DNA of 61,554 bases, from positions 1-61,554 of the forward strand of contig JALEMS010000024.1 in the NCBI GenBank assembly GCA_022768185.1. Reading direction: 5' to 3'. Positions 1-7,716 of the stretch are shown here, in pieces. Both the position numbers and the translations under genes were made by a program. Source of the stretch: Clostridiales bacterium (lineage in GTDB: Bacteria; Bacillota; Clostridia; Oscillospirales; Oscillospiraceae). The number at the start of each line of letters is the position of its first letter. The stretch's first letter is position 1. A model generated the notes under the pieces. That model made no database searches. It was not told the origin of the DNA and saw only the letters and a program-made list of their open reading frames with translations.

Positions 1-932
1 GGCGTGCCGGACAGGCTGCAGGGGACGCGCGTCACGTCCGTGCGCGCGAGCGTGCCGTCGTCCTGCCGCGTGTAGGTCACCTGCAGGATGGCGGTGTCCC
101 GGTCGCGCGGGTTGGTGTTGCCGCCGAAAACGTAATTTCCGAGGCTGTAGGCCACCAGTGCCGTACCGCATTCCTCCACCGGCTGCAGCACGTGCGGGTG
201 GCTGCCGACGATCAGGTCGGCTCCGCCCGCGGCAGCGGCTTCGGCGAAGGCACGCTGGGCTGCGGTGGGCCGGTATGATCCCTCCTTGCCCCAGTGCGGC
301 AGCACAATGCACAGCTCCGCGCCCGCCGCGCGCATGTCCTTCAGCGCGGCCAGACATGGCTCGATGGCCGGGGAGAGACTGGCCCCCGTGCAGTACAGCC
401 CGACGGTCAGTCCGTCGGCCGTCTCCACCAGCGTCCACTCGTTTTCACCGGCCCAGGCGACGCCGACCGCGTCGAGCGTTTCGCCGGTCTGCGCATAGGC
501 GGCGGAGCCGAAGTCGCCGCTGTGATTGTTGGCCAGCGTCACCATATCCACGCCGCCGGCGGTAAGCACGTCCACATACGCCGGATCGGCGGCAAAGCCG
601 AACAGGCCGCGCGGTGCGGCGACGGCGTCTGTGAGGGTACACTCCAGGTTTGCTACCGTGAGGCTGTCGTGCAGGAAATACGCGGCCGTGCCGGAAAAGG
701 GCCGGCTCATGTCATCGCCGATTACCGCGCGGAAGGAACCGGGGGAGCCGCGGTGAAACTGGCTGGAGGCCAGCGTGCAGTCTCCGACAAAGGAAAGCGT
801 ATACTGCTGCGGCGCGGCGGCGGGCTCCGTCGGCGTCTCGGGCGGCTGCGGCGCCTCGGGCGGGACGGGGACTGCGCTGCAGGCGGACAACAGCAGCAGC
901 GCGGCGAGCAAAAGAAAAAACAGGCGTTTCAT
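1..932 (-). CDS. CapA-family lipoprotein (poly-gamma-glutamate/metallophosphatase-like), 3' end cut by window
   Basis: Reading from 932 leftward gives a lipoprotein signal sequence (MKRLFFLLLAALLLLSACS, predicted lipid Cys18), a Pro/Glu-rich linker of about 25 residues, then the CapA/PGA_cap fold: LSFVGDC near the start, ANLECTLT, a TLANNHSGDFG segment, LPHWGKEG, IVGSHPHVLQPVE and YSLGNYVFGG. The Asp, Asn-His and His-x-His residues in these motifs are the usual metal-site residues of the calcineurin-like fold. The start is supported by GGAGG about 6 bases upstream. The gene runs off the left edge, so the C terminus is unseen. Members are linked to capsule poly-gamma-glutamate but many clostridial homologues are free-standing with unknown substrate; no capBC neighbours are visible here, so the exact role is open. 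Likely anchored on the outer face of the membrane. Confidence 0.85.
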   Translation of the reverse strand, partial: MKRLFFLLLAALLLLSACSAVPVPPEAPQPPETPTEPAAAPQQYTLSFVGDCTLASSQFHRGSPGSFRAVIGDDMSRPFSGTAAYFLHDSLTVANLECTLTDAVAAPRGLFGFAADPAYVDVLTAGGVDMVTLANNHSGDFGSAAYAQTGETLDAVGVAWAGENEWTLVETADGLTVGLYCTGASLSPAIEPCLAALKDMRAAGAELCIVLPHWGKEGSYRPTAAQRAFAEAAAAGGADLIVGSHPHVLQPVEECGTALVAYSLGNYVFGGNTNPRDRDTAILQVTYTRQDDGTLARTDVTRVPCSLSGT

Positions 933-959
933 GGCGACCTCCCGGTCCGGTTTTGCCTC

Positions 960-989
960 ATTATACCCCGGGAAGGCCCGACCCGGCAA
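960..989 (-). promoter_or_regulatory. Sigma-A-type promoter for the CapA-like gene
   Basis: On the minus strand TTGCCG (989..984) is followed after 18 bases by a perfect TATAAT (965..960), placing transcription start about 20 bases before the ribosome binding site of the CapA-like gene. Confidence 0.6.
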
Positions 990-1031
990 GGCGTTTGCCG
1001 AAGAAAGGGGGAAAAAGTCGGCTTTTCCATG

Positions 1032-1060
1032 TTGAAATGTCACCCGCCAGCAGGTATAAT
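1032..1060 (+). promoter_or_regulatory. Sigma-A-type promoter for the alpha-oxoamine synthase/SDR operon
   Basis: TTGAAA (1032-1037), 17-base spacer, TATAAT (1055-1060). It lies 74 bases before the start codon at 1134 and fires divergently from the CapA promoter. No further start signal precedes the SDR gene, so both genes are expected on one transcript. Confidence 0.7.
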
Positions 1061-1133
1061 GAGTCTGCCGAAGCGTCTCTTGCACCCGGGTACGCGCGCG
1101 CCCGGCCAAAAATATACGGAGGAAAACAACATT

Positions 1134-2315
1134 ATGGATCTGTTCCAGAAATGCATCGACTACACTGTCGCCGACGAAGCGAAGGCTGCCGGTGTGTATA
1201 TCTACTTCCACGCGCTGGAATCCCGACAGGACACCGAGGTCATCATGGAGGGCAAGCGCCGCATCATGATGGGCTCGAACAACTACCTGGGTCTGACCAT
1301 TGCGCCGGACGTCATCGAGGCCGGCGTCAAGGCGCTGGAGCAGTACGGCTCCGGCTGCTCCGGCTCGCGCTTTCTCAACGGTACGCTCGATCTGCACCTG
1401 CAGCTGGAAAAGGAGCTGGCAGAGTTTCTGCGCAAGGAGCAGGTGGTCACCTTCTCCACCGGCTTCCAGAGCAACCTGGGCATCATCTCCTGCCTCGTCG
1501 GCCGGCACGACTATGTCATCTGCGACCGTGAGAACCATGCCTCCATTTATGACGGCTGCCGCCTGTCCTACGGCAAGATGCTCCGCTATAAGCACAACGA
1601 CATGGCCGAGCTGGAGCAGTGCCTGCAGCGTGTGCCGTTCGAAACGGCGGGCGCGCTCATCGTGACCGACGGCGTGTTCTCCATGGGCGGCGACATCGCC
1701 AATCTGCCTGAGATCGTGGCGCTGGCCAAAAAATACGGCGCGCGCGTCATGGTCGACGATGCGCATGCCTTCGGCGTCATCGGCGAGGGCGGCCGCGGCA
1801 CGGCCAGCTATTACGGGCTGGAGGACGAGGTGGATATCTACATGGGTACCTTCTCCAAGTCGCTGGCCTCTCTGGGCGGCTATATGGCCTCGAGCGAACG
1901 CGTTGCAAACTTCGTGCGGCACAATTCGCGCGAGCACATCTTCTCCGCCTCCATTACGCCGGCCAGCTGCGCCACGTGTCTGGCCGCTCTGCGCCATCTC
2001 AAGGCGCACCCCGAACTGCCCAAGCAGCTCATCCGCATCTCCAACTATTTCCGTCAGGCGCTTACCGAGCGCGGCGTGAAGGTCCGCGCGTCCGAAACGC
2101 CCATCGTCCCCATCTTTACCTATGAGACCATGCAGACGCTGGAGATTGCCAAAAAGATCTACGATGCCGGCGTGTACGTCAACTGCTCCATCCCCCCCGC
2201 GGCCGCGCCCAACGAGTGCCTCATCCGCACCAGTCTCATGGCCACGCATACCGAGGCGCTGTGCGACGAGGCTGCCGAGCTGATTGCAGGCGTGCTGCGG
2301 GAGTATGACCTGTGA
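1134..2315 (+). CDS. Serine palmitoyltransferase-like alpha-oxoamine synthase (PLP, fold type I)
   Basis: 393 residues; start ATG 1134 chosen because GGAGGA (1119-1124) lies 9 bases upstream; the upstream open frame has no support. This is a fold-type I PLP enzyme of the BioF/KBL/ALAS/SPT group that joins an amino acid to an acyl thioester with loss of CO2. Seen: NNYLGL near residue 46, GSGCSGSRFLNGT near 74-86, RENHASIYDG near 132, VDDAHAFGVIGEGGRG near 204, and TFSKSLAS with the PLP lysine at residue 242. The SRFLNGT loop, KHNDMAELE, and DGVFSMGGDIANLPEIV wording resembles what I recall of Bacteroides serine palmitoyltransferase more than E. coli BioF or KBL. No bio genes are adjacent. It overlaps the following SDR by 4 bases, so the product is probably a 3-keto compound reduced by that enzyme. 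Substrate assignment is inference; a KBL-like or biotin role is not excluded. Confidence 0.8.
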   Translation: MDLFQKCIDYTVADEAKAAGVYIYFHALESRQDTEVIMEGKRRIMMGSNNYLGLTIAPDVIEAGVKALEQYGSGCSGSRFLNGTLDLHLQLEKELAEFLRKEQVVTFSTGFQSNLGIISCLVGRHDYVICDRENHASIYDGCRLSYGKMLRYKHNDMAELEQCLQRVPFETAGALIVTDGVFSMGGDIANLPEIVALAKKYGARVMVDDAHAFGVIGEGGRGTASYYGLEDEVDIYMGTFSKSLASLGGYMASSERVANFVRHNSREHIFSASITPASCATCLAALRHLKAHPELPKQLIRISNYFRQALTERGVKVRASETPIVPIFTYETMQTLEIAKKIYDAGVYVNCSIPPAAAPNECLIRTSLMATHTEALCDEAAELIAGVLREYDL

Positions 2316-3109
2316 ATGCCCCGAAGATCGCGGTCGTCACGGGCGGCAGCTCCGGCATCGGGCTGGCCGCCGTGCGCGCGTTGGTGCGCCGCGGCTGCCG
2401 CGTCTATGAGCTGAGCCGCCGGGAGACCGGGCCGGACTGCGCCCACCACCTGCGCGCCGACGTGACGGACGAGACCTCTGTACAGGCCGCCGTCTCCGAG
2501 GTGCTTGAGCGGGAGGGACGTGTGGATATCCTGATATGCTGCGCGGGGTACGGCATCTCGGGCGCGGTGGAGTTCACGACAAGCGAGGACGCGCACCGGC
2601 AGCTGGAGGTCAACTTCTTCGGCGTGGTCAACGCCTGCCGGGCTGTGCTGCCGGCCATGCGGCGCCAGCGCGGCGGCCGCATCGTGTGCATCAGCTCGGT
2701 GGCGGCGGTGGTCCCCATCCCGTTTCAGACGTATTACAGCGTCTCCAAGGCGGCCATCAACGCCTTCTGTATGGCCCTGCAGAGCGAGGTGCGCCCGTTC
2801 GGCATCCGCGTGTGTGCCGTGATGCCGGGCGACATCCGCACGGGCTTCACGGCTGCGCGCGTGAAAAGCTGGGCCGGCGACGAGCTGTACGGCGGCCGCA
2901 TCTCCGGCAGCGTGGCTGTCATGGAGAAGGACGAGCGCAACGGCATGCCCCCCGAGCGGGTGGGCGAGGCCGTTGCCCGGACGGCGCTGGCGCGTGCGCC
3001 GCGCATGCTCCGCGCCGTCGGCGCGCAGTATCAGGCGATCCATGCGCTCACGCGCGTGATCCCGTACGACTGGGTCAGCCGCCTGGTCGGGAAAATCTAC
3101 GGTAAGTAA
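2312..3109 (+). CDS. Short-chain dehydrogenase/reductase, candidate 3-ketosphinganine reductase-like partner
   Basis: 265 residues, GTG start inside the previous stop (GTGA overlap), which implies translational coupling. Classical SDR: cofactor motif TGGSSGIG at residues 10-17, CCAG at 77-79, Asn101, catalytic Ser128/129, Tyr142 and Lys146 (YSVSK), and the PGDIRTGF loop after strand 6. A basic residue pair (SRR at 36-38) after strand 2 suggests NADPH rather than NADH. The C terminus (VIPYDWVSRLVGKIYGK) is hydrophobic/basic and may touch the membrane. Pairing with an SPT-like enzyme suggests it reduces the 3-keto product, as 3-ketodihydrosphingosine reductases do; SDR family membership is certain, this substrate is inference. 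Confidence 0.8.
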   Translation: MNAPKIAVVTGGSSGIGLAAVRALVRRGCRVYELSRRETGPDCAHHLRADVTDETSVQAAVSEVLEREGRVDILICCAGYGISGAVEFTTSEDAHRQLEVNFFGVVNACRAVLPAMRRQRGGRIVCISSVAAVVPIPFQTYYSVSKAAINAFCMALQSEVRPFGIRVCAVMPGDIRTGFTAARVKSWAGDELYGGRISGSVAVMEKDERNGMPPERVGEAVARTALARAPRMLRAVGAQYQAIHALTRVIPYDWVSRLVGKIYGK

Positions 3110-3129
3110 AACGAACATGGAAAAAGCCG

Positions 3130-3158
3130 GGGGGCTGCCGCATTTTTCGGCAGCCCCC
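3130..3158. terminator. Bidirectional hairpin terminator between convergent genes
   Basis: Perfect 11-bp stem GGGGGCTGCCG (3130-3140) / CGGCAGCCCCC (3148-3158) with a 7-base T-rich loop. An A-run precedes it (U-run for the minus-strand ABC gene) and TGTTT follows it. It separates the SDR from the convergent permease gene. Confidence 0.75.
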
Positions 3159-3170
3159 TGTTTACGGGTC

Positions 3171-3953
3171 TTATTCGAGATTAAGTCGCCGGCGAAGCAT
3201 GAACCAAGTCAGCAGGTACAGCAGCGCCGAATAAACGACAAGGGTGACTGACGTGATCAGCAGCGTCCACTGCACCATCTTCATGGCGTCGTCGGCAAAT
3301 ACACTTACACTGCTGCCAATCCAGGAGGTCATGGTGCTCACGCCAAAAATCTGACCGATGATGCACAGCGCGAAGAAGCACAGCACCGACAGCAGCCACT
3401 TATGCCGGGCAAAGCTGAAGCCGGTGGCCATCGCGGCGTAGAAGAGCAGGCACGTGCAGATGCTGCCGAGCAGCAGAAGCAGCAGTATCTCCGCTGCGGT
3501 TGCGACTGTGCCGGGAGGCAGCTCGGTAAACAGGCTGTGCAGCAACGGGCCGATCTCCCCGATCAGGTCGACATGCACGACGGAGGTGAACATCGACAGC
3601 AGACACACCACGCCGGCGGCGGCAAACCATACCACCGAGACGATCAGCTTCGACCAGAGCAGCGCATGGACCGAAACCGGCAGCGTGAACATGAGATAGC
3701 CCTCGTCCGTGAGCAGATTGCGCTGGAAGCGCTGGATCATCATCACCAGCGACATCAGAAGGCACGCGAAGATCGACAGCCCGAAAAACATCAGCAGCGC
3801 CGAGGTGAGCACCTGTACGAACACGCTGTGTTCCCGGCCAATCGAGCGCATGGAGAAGTTTGCCAGCACGCCCAGCACCAGAGACGCAGCCAACAGCGGC
3901 AAAATCGTGCGCTGCGTGGCGCGAAATTCATATTTGATGAGCTTTCCTAACAT
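3171..3953 (-). CDS. ABC transporter permease (GntR-linked, ABC-2-like)
   Basis: 260 residues with six hydrophobic segments (about 18-38, 52-75, 103-125, 153-178, 184-204, 228-252) and a short basic C terminus (FMLRRRLNLE). The N-terminal MLGKLIKYEFRATQRTILP is typical of ABC-2-type permeases of clostridial export systems. It overlaps the 3' end of the ATPase gene by 7 bases and has GGGAGG 7 bases before ATG. With that ATPase and the GntR gene it forms a YtrA-type regulator/ABC operon; such systems often respond to cell-wall-active compounds, but the substrate here is unknown. Confidence 0.8.
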   Translation of the reverse strand: MLGKLIKYEFRATQRTILPLLAASLVLGVLANFSMRSIGREHSVFVQVLTSALLMFFGLSIFACLLMSLVMMIQRFQRNLLTDEGYLMFTLPVSVHALLWSKLIVSVVWFAAAGVVCLLSMFTSVVHVDLIGEIGPLLHSLFTELPPGTVATAAEILLLLLLGSICTCLLFYAAMATGFSFARHKWLLSVLCFFALCIIGQIFGVSTMTSWIGSSVSVFADDAMKMVQWTLLITSVTLVVYSALLYLLTWFMLRRRLNLE

Positions 3954-4642
3954 CTGAATACCTCCCGGAACAGCGCGTCGACGCTCATGCCGCGCGACTG
4001 GCGGATGTCATCCGCGCTCGAGCGGAGCACCACCTCGCCCTGATTGAGAAACACCACGTCGTCAAGTACGTTTTCCACGTCGCTGATGAGGTGCGTGGAG
4101 ATCACGACGGCGGCGTCGGGGTTGTAGTTTGCAATGATGGTAGAGAGGATGTAGTCGCGCGTGGCGGGATCGACGCCGCCGATCGGCTCGTCGAGCAGAT
4201 ACAGGCGTGCCGCGCGGCTCATCACAAGGATCAGCTGGATCTTTTCGCGCGTGCCCTTGCTCATCTCCTTGACGCGCTGCGCCGGGTCGATGTGCAGCCG
4301 CTCCAGCATCTCCATGGCCTTCTGCCTGGAAAAATCCGCATAAAAATCGGCATAGAAGTCCACCAGCTGCCGCGCCGGCATCCACAGCGGAATGCACGCG
4401 CGCTCCGGCAGATAGGACACGACGGCGTGCGTCTGCTTTGAGGGAACCGCGCCGTCGATGAGGATCGTGCCGCTCGTCGGCGTGAGCAGGCCGTTTGCCA
4501 GCTTGATGAGCGTGGTTTTGCCGCTGCCGTTGGGGCCGAGCAGGCCCGTGATGCGGCCGGCCTCGACGCTCAGATTGACGCCGGAGAGCGCCGGCGTGCG
4601 GCCGTAGGCCTTGGTCAGCTGCTTACATTCCAGAATCGCCAT
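3947..4642 (-). CDS. ABC transporter ATP-binding protein
   Basis: 231 residues, complete ABC domain: Walker A GPNGSGKT (residues 37-44), Q-loop in VVSYLPERACIP, signature MSKGTREKIQL near 131 (a common ABC-2 variant of LSGGQ), Walker B YLLDEP near 155, H-loop STHLISD near 190. It overlaps the upstream GntR gene by 20 bases and the downstream permease gene by 7, so all three are co-translated. It powers the adjacent permease; export direction is inferred from family. Confidence 0.9.
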   Translation of the reverse strand: MAILECKQLTKAYGRTPALSGVNLSVEAGRITGLLGPNGSGKTTLIKLANGLLTPTSGTILIDGAVPSKQTHAVVSYLPERACIPLWMPARQLVDFYADFYADFSRQKAMEMLERLHIDPAQRVKEMSKGTREKIQLILVMSRAARLYLLDEPIGGVDPATRDYILSTIIANYNPDAAVVISTHLISDVENVLDDVVFLNQGEVVLRSSADDIRQSRGMSVDALFREVFRC

Positions 4643-5012
4643 GGTGCGTCTCTCCCTTCATGCTGCCCTGCAGCAGCGTAATGATCTCCTCCGGTCCGTA
4701 GCCCAGCTGCGTCATCGACTGGACAAACCGTTCGATGTGCGCGCCGGCCAGGGCACGCTTTGCTTCCTCTATCCGCATTGGCTCCTCCGTTACAAATCGT
4801 CCCGCGGTGCGCTGGCTGAACACCAGCCCCTCGCGCTCCAGCTCCTGCAGCGCACGCTGCATCGTGTTTGGGTTGACGCCGGCCTCCAGCGCCAGGTCGC
4901 GTACGGACGGCAATCGCTCGCCTGGCTGAAATGCCCCGGACGCAATTGCCTGCCGGATGTGTGCGATCAGCTGCGCATACACCGGTGCATCATTGGTGAT
5001 TTGCCATTGCAT
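4623..5012 (-). CDS. GntR-family (YtrA subfamily) transcriptional repressor
   Basis: 129 residues from ATG at 5012, chosen because AGGAGG lies 8 bases upstream; an in-frame ATG 42 bases earlier would place the start inside the operator. The winged helix fills residues 1-75: PVYAQLIAHIRQAIASG, GERLPSVRDLALEAGVNPNTMQRALQELE and the wing GLVFSQRTAGRFV. The C-terminal part is only about 50 residues, too short for a UTRA or FCD ligand domain, as in YtrA-type repressors. It is the first gene of an operon with an ABC ATPase and permease and very probably represses its own operon through the inverted repeat at 5026-5069. Confidence 0.9.
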   Translation of the reverse strand: MQWQITNDAPVYAQLIAHIRQAIASGAFQPGERLPSVRDLALEAGVNPNTMQRALQELEREGLVFSQRTAGRFVTEEPMRIEEAKRALAGAHIERFVQSMTQLGYGPEEIITLLQGSMKGETHHGDSGM

Positions 5013-5025
5013 AAGGGCCCTCCTT

Positions 5026-5079
5026 TGTGTCGTTGTATTACGCAAGTAGAACAATAATACAATGACACAGATTTGTCAA
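5026..5079 (-). promoter_or_regulatory. Promoter with overlapping palindromic operator of the GntR/ABC operon
   Basis: Minus-strand -35 TTGACA (5079..5074), 17-base spacer, -10 TATTGT (5056..5051). Across it lies an inverted repeat: TGTGTCGTTGTATTA (5026-5040) and TAATACAATGACACA (5055-5069), 14 of 15 positions complementary, 14-base spacer. One arm fills the -35/-10 spacer, the other covers the start region, the classical layout for autorepression. Linking it to the GntR protein next door is inference. Confidence 0.75.
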
Positions 5080-5210
5080 GGGGATTTTAAAACTTTTTTT
5101 GGAGGCAGAGGAACGGAGGAACCGGAGCGCGGTGCAAGTGGGGGATAACATGCTTATTTTACGCTGAATTTCTGAACAGGTGGAGGAAAAACATGAAATA
5201 GCAGCAAAAA

Positions 5211-5248
5211 GCAGCCGCAAAACCCACTGTACCGGGTTTTGCGGCTGC
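5211..5248 (-). terminator. Intrinsic terminator after vanZ-like gene
   Basis: 15-bp perfect stem GCAGCCGCAAAACCC (5211-5225) / GGGTTTTGCGGCTGC (5234-5248), followed on the minus strand by TTTTTGC. It sits 3 bases beyond the stop of the VanZ-like gene. Confidence 0.8.
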
Positions 5249-5250
5249 TT

Positions 5251-5721
5251 TCAGTTTGCGGCGTCTCTGCCGCGGGAAAACAGCTGCAGCAGTCCCCAGC
5301 CGAGCAGTACGCCCAGCAGGTTCAAAAGGAGATCGTCGACGTCGCAGCTGCCCAGCAGCGTGAACAGCTGCACGGCCTCCACCGCCGCGATGACGGCGGC
5401 GGCCGACAGCAGCAGGCGCGGCAGCCGGCGCAGGCGCGGCCACAGCAGCGGGGGCAGCACGCCCAGCGGGACGAACATTCCGATGTTGCCCGCCAGGTTG
5501 ACGACGGCATAGCGCCGCATGGTCGGGCTGCTGCTGCGCCTGAGGACGAGCAGGTACGACCGGATCGTCCGCAGCGGCGTGAGGTTGCAGTTTGTGTGCA
5601 GCAGTGCGGCGTATTCGCCGGGCATCGTCCGCCCCAGCCGCCGGAACAGCAGCAGCCAGAGCATCAGCGCGCAGTACAGGCCGAAGAGCGTCCACAGCAG
5701 CACGCGGCGCAGCCGGCGCAT
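5251..5721 (-). CDS. VanZ-family membrane protein
   Basis: 156 residues from ATG 5721, preceded by GGGAGGTGACGCC; earlier in-frame starts lack a ribosome binding site. VanZ-like layout: N-terminal transmembrane segment (LLWTLFGLYCALMLWLLLF), the conserved NCNLTPLRTI stretch, then NLAGNIGMFVPLGVLPPLLWP and the C-terminal ELLQL-type motif (AVEAVQLFTLLGSCDVDDLLLNLLG). VanZ raises teicoplanin resistance in enterococci by an unknown mechanism; most chromosomal members in Firmicutes have no proven function and there are no vanA-type genes here. It is transcribed alone, ending at the hairpin at 5211-5248. Confidence 0.85.
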   Translation of the reverse strand: MRRLRRVLLWTLFGLYCALMLWLLLFRRLGRTMPGEYAALLHTNCNLTPLRTIRSYLLVLRRSSSPTMRRYAVVNLAGNIGMFVPLGVLPPLLWPRLRRLPRLLLSAAAVIAAVEAVQLFTLLGSCDVDDLLLNLLGVLLGWGLLQLFSRGRDAAN

Positions 5722-5794
5722 GGCGTCACCTCCCGAAAATGCACAGCGGGCAGGCTGCGCTGCCTGCCCGGTATCAGAGCGTTTGTGCGGCTGT

Positions 5795-6661
5795 TCAGGC
5801 TTCATCAAACAGCGCGGCGGCGCGCTGTGCAAAGGCAGGCAGCGCGCCCTCAAAATCCATGCCGAAGCGGCGCGGCGTGCCGCGCAGGAGGGTGCGCTCC
5901 ACGCTGTCCGTCACAAGAGACGAGGCCGTCTCCAGCGCGTCCTCCAGTGCCGCGCCGCGCACCAGCAGCGCCGACAACGCCGAGGCGAACAGGTCGCCCG
6001 CGCCGTAAAACAGGCCGCTGCGCGCCGGGCGCATCGCCCGGCAGCACTGTCCCGTGCGAAAATCGACGGCCAGGTTTCCGACCGTGCCGTCCTCCGGCCG
6101 AACACCCGTTACGGCGACGGTGCGCGCACCAAGCGCCTCCAGACGGGCCAGAAGCTCGTCAAGATAGGCCGGACTGTGCGTATGCAGGTAGGGCATGCCG
6201 GTGAGGAAGGCGGCCTCGGTGACGTTGGGGGTGACGACGTGCGCGCGCGCGATGAGACGTCGGAAGGCGCGGCACATTGCCTCGTCCAGATTGGAATAGT
6301 ACGCCCCGTTGTCGGCCATGACGGGGTCGACAATGATCTGCGTCTCCGGGCCGGCCAGCAGATCGAGTATCTGTCCAAGCAGCGCCGCCTGTGCCGGCGA
6401 GGCCAGATACCCGGAGTAGATCCCGTCCAGGCGCACGCCCTCGGCGGCCCAGTGCTCCGCGATGGGGAGCATGTCGTCGGAGAGATCGTGCATCGTCCAG
6501 CCGGTAAATTCGCCCGTGTGCGTGCTCAGCAGCGCCGTCGGGATGCAGGCGCACTCCACCCCGGCAGCCGATATCACCGGCAGTGCCACGGTCAGCGAGC
6601 ATTTGCCCAGGCCGGACAGGTCGTGAATCGCGGCGATGCGCCGCAGGGCGGGCAGGCTCAT
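5795..6661 (-). CDS. Pyridoxamine/pyridoxal kinase (ribokinase fold)
   Basis: 288 residues. Phosphorylates vitamin B6 vitamers to PLP/PMP precursors. Seen: N-terminal HDLSGLGKCSLTVALP and STHTGEFTGW, typical of clostridial pyridoxamine kinases; GIYSGYLAS; IVDPVMADNGAYY; VTPNVTEAAFL; and the ribokinase anion-hole/catalytic segment YGAGDLFASAL with catalytic Asp in GAGD. Its ATG overlaps the stop of the DUF896 gene (ATGA), so it is the last gene of a three-gene operon. B6 salvage supports the many PLP enzymes in this genome, including the one at 1134 and YggS at 49835. Confidence 0.88.
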   Translation of the reverse strand: MSLPALRRIAAIHDLSGLGKCSLTVALPVISAAGVECACIPTALLSTHTGEFTGWTMHDLSDDMLPIAEHWAAEGVRLDGIYSGYLASPAQAALLGQILDLLAGPETQIIVDPVMADNGAYYSNLDEAMCRAFRRLIARAHVVTPNVTEAAFLTGMPYLHTHSPAYLDELLARLEALGARTVAVTGVRPEDGTVGNLAVDFRTGQCCRAMRPARSGLFYGAGDLFASALSALLVRGAALEDALETASSLVTDSVERTLLRGTPRRFGMDFEGALPAFAQRAAALFDEA

Positions 6662-6906
6662 TGACCGGGCTTTCGCGGCAGCGCGTGGCGCGTGCCGTCG
6701 GCTTCCTCAATATAGGTGTTGTTGAGCGTGTTCATCACGCTTTTGCGCCACAGCTGGAGATACCACTGGCGCAGCTGCTGCCGCTCGGCCGTTTCTTCGG
6801 CGGTGAGCGGGCGCTCTCTGGAGATGCGCGTCAACTCGCTGATGCGGTCCATCTTTTCCCGGTCTGCTCTTTCCCGCAGCTTCTGCTGCATGGCGTCGTT
6901 GTTCAT
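6658..6906 (-). CDS. DUF896 (YnzC-like) small protein
   Basis: 82 residues from ATG 6906. The core MDRISELTRISRERPLTAEETAERQQLR..., then YIEEADG, matches the DUF896/YnzC pattern of two helices joined by a short turn followed by a conserved 'D-G' strand. B. subtilis YnzC sits in the SOS operon; function is unknown. It is joined by ATGA overlaps both to the upstream HD nucleotidase (stop at 6903) and to the downstream kinase, so the three are translated together. Confidence 0.85.
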   Translation of the reverse strand: MNNDAMQQKLRERADREKMDRISELTRISRERPLTAEETAERQQLRQWYLQLWRKSVMNTLNNTYIEEADGTRHALPRKPGQ

Positions 6907-7490
6907 GCTTCGATCCTTTCCAGTTCGTCCAGATTGCATTCAAAGGCCGGCAGCAGGCGCTCCATGAACCAGTCTGCCTCCGGCAGGTGCAGCGCCTGCA
7001 GCGCCCGGCGTGTCTGTACCTCGGCGCTGGAAAACTCCAGATTGCCCGCCTTGCGCTCCTCAATGCATTTGATAAGCGCGGCCAGCTTGTCGGCGGCCTT
7101 GATGAGCAATGCACCGTCATCCCCCACTTCCATTAAAATTACGGGGGAAAGCGAGCCTCGAAGCTCCACCGGAATCATATTAATCAGACGATAACAAGCC
7201 TGCTGCTCCACTTGCTTATACGCAGCGCGGATGTTCGCATCATGGTATTTGATGGGGGTGGGCAGATCGCCCGTGAGGATCTCCGAGGCGTCGTGATACA
7301 GCGCGGCGGTGACGAGCCGGTCCACCTCGCAGGGCCGGCCGAACACGTCGCGTCGGATCAGGCCCAGCGCATGCGTCAGCACGGCGACCATGTGGCTGTG
7401 CTCCTGCACGTTTTCCGGCATACTGTTGCGCATCAGGCCCCAGCGGCCGATGTAGCGCATGCGCGAAATGAGCGCGAAAAAGCTGTTCAT
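6903..7490 (-). CDS. HD-domain 5'-deoxynucleotidase, YfbR-like
   Basis: 195 residues from ATG 7490 (GGAAGGAG 8 bases upstream), close to E. coli YfbR length. Seen: GLMRNSMPENVQEHSHMVAVLTHAL, HDASEILTGDLPTPIKY, and IKAADKLAALIKCIEE, i.e. the H...HD...D metal set of the HD fold in the YfbR arrangement. YfbR removes phosphate from dNMPs in the cytosol, cleaning the nucleotide pool. An upstream in-frame extension is rejected because it has no ribosome binding site and low-complexity coding. First gene of the operon with DUF896 and the B6 kinase. Confidence 0.88.
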   Translation of the reverse strand: MNSFFALISRMRYIGRWGLMRNSMPENVQEHSHMVAVLTHALGLIRRDVFGRPCEVDRLVTAALYHDASEILTGDLPTPIKYHDANIRAAYKQVEQQACYRLINMIPVELRGSLSPVILMEVGDDGALLIKAADKLAALIKCIEERKAGNLEFSSAEVQTRRALQALHLPEADWFMERLLPAFECNLDELERIEA

Positions 7491-7680
7491 GCGCGGTCTC
7501 CTTCCGGTTGCTTTTTCCATGTAAAAAGCATTGTAGCACGGAAGCGCCGGCTTGTAAATCCGCTTTGCAAAAAAGGCGGTGCGACGCAGAGGACCGGCGG
7601 ATGCGGGGCGTTTTGAAGGAACATACAGGCCGTCCTGCAGAAAAAATGCGGCAGATGCGCAGGCTGCCCCAAAGATTTGA

Positions 7681-7709
7681 TTGATTTCCTGCTTTTCCTG
7701 TGGTAAAAT
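7681..7709 (+). promoter_or_regulatory. murA promoter with extended -10
   Basis: TTGATT (7681-7686), 17-base spacer, TGG-TAAAAT (-10 at 7704-7709 with the TGn extension at 7701). It is divergent from the HD nucleotidase gene and gives a leader of about 100 bases before murA. Confidence 0.65.
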
Positions 7710-7716
7710 CACATGT

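Noticed and set aside
294-1133. N-terminal extension of the alpha-oxoamine synthase
   Set aside because: The extension would pass through the promoter and over the divergent CapA gene; family homology starts at 1134 where a ribosome binding site is present.
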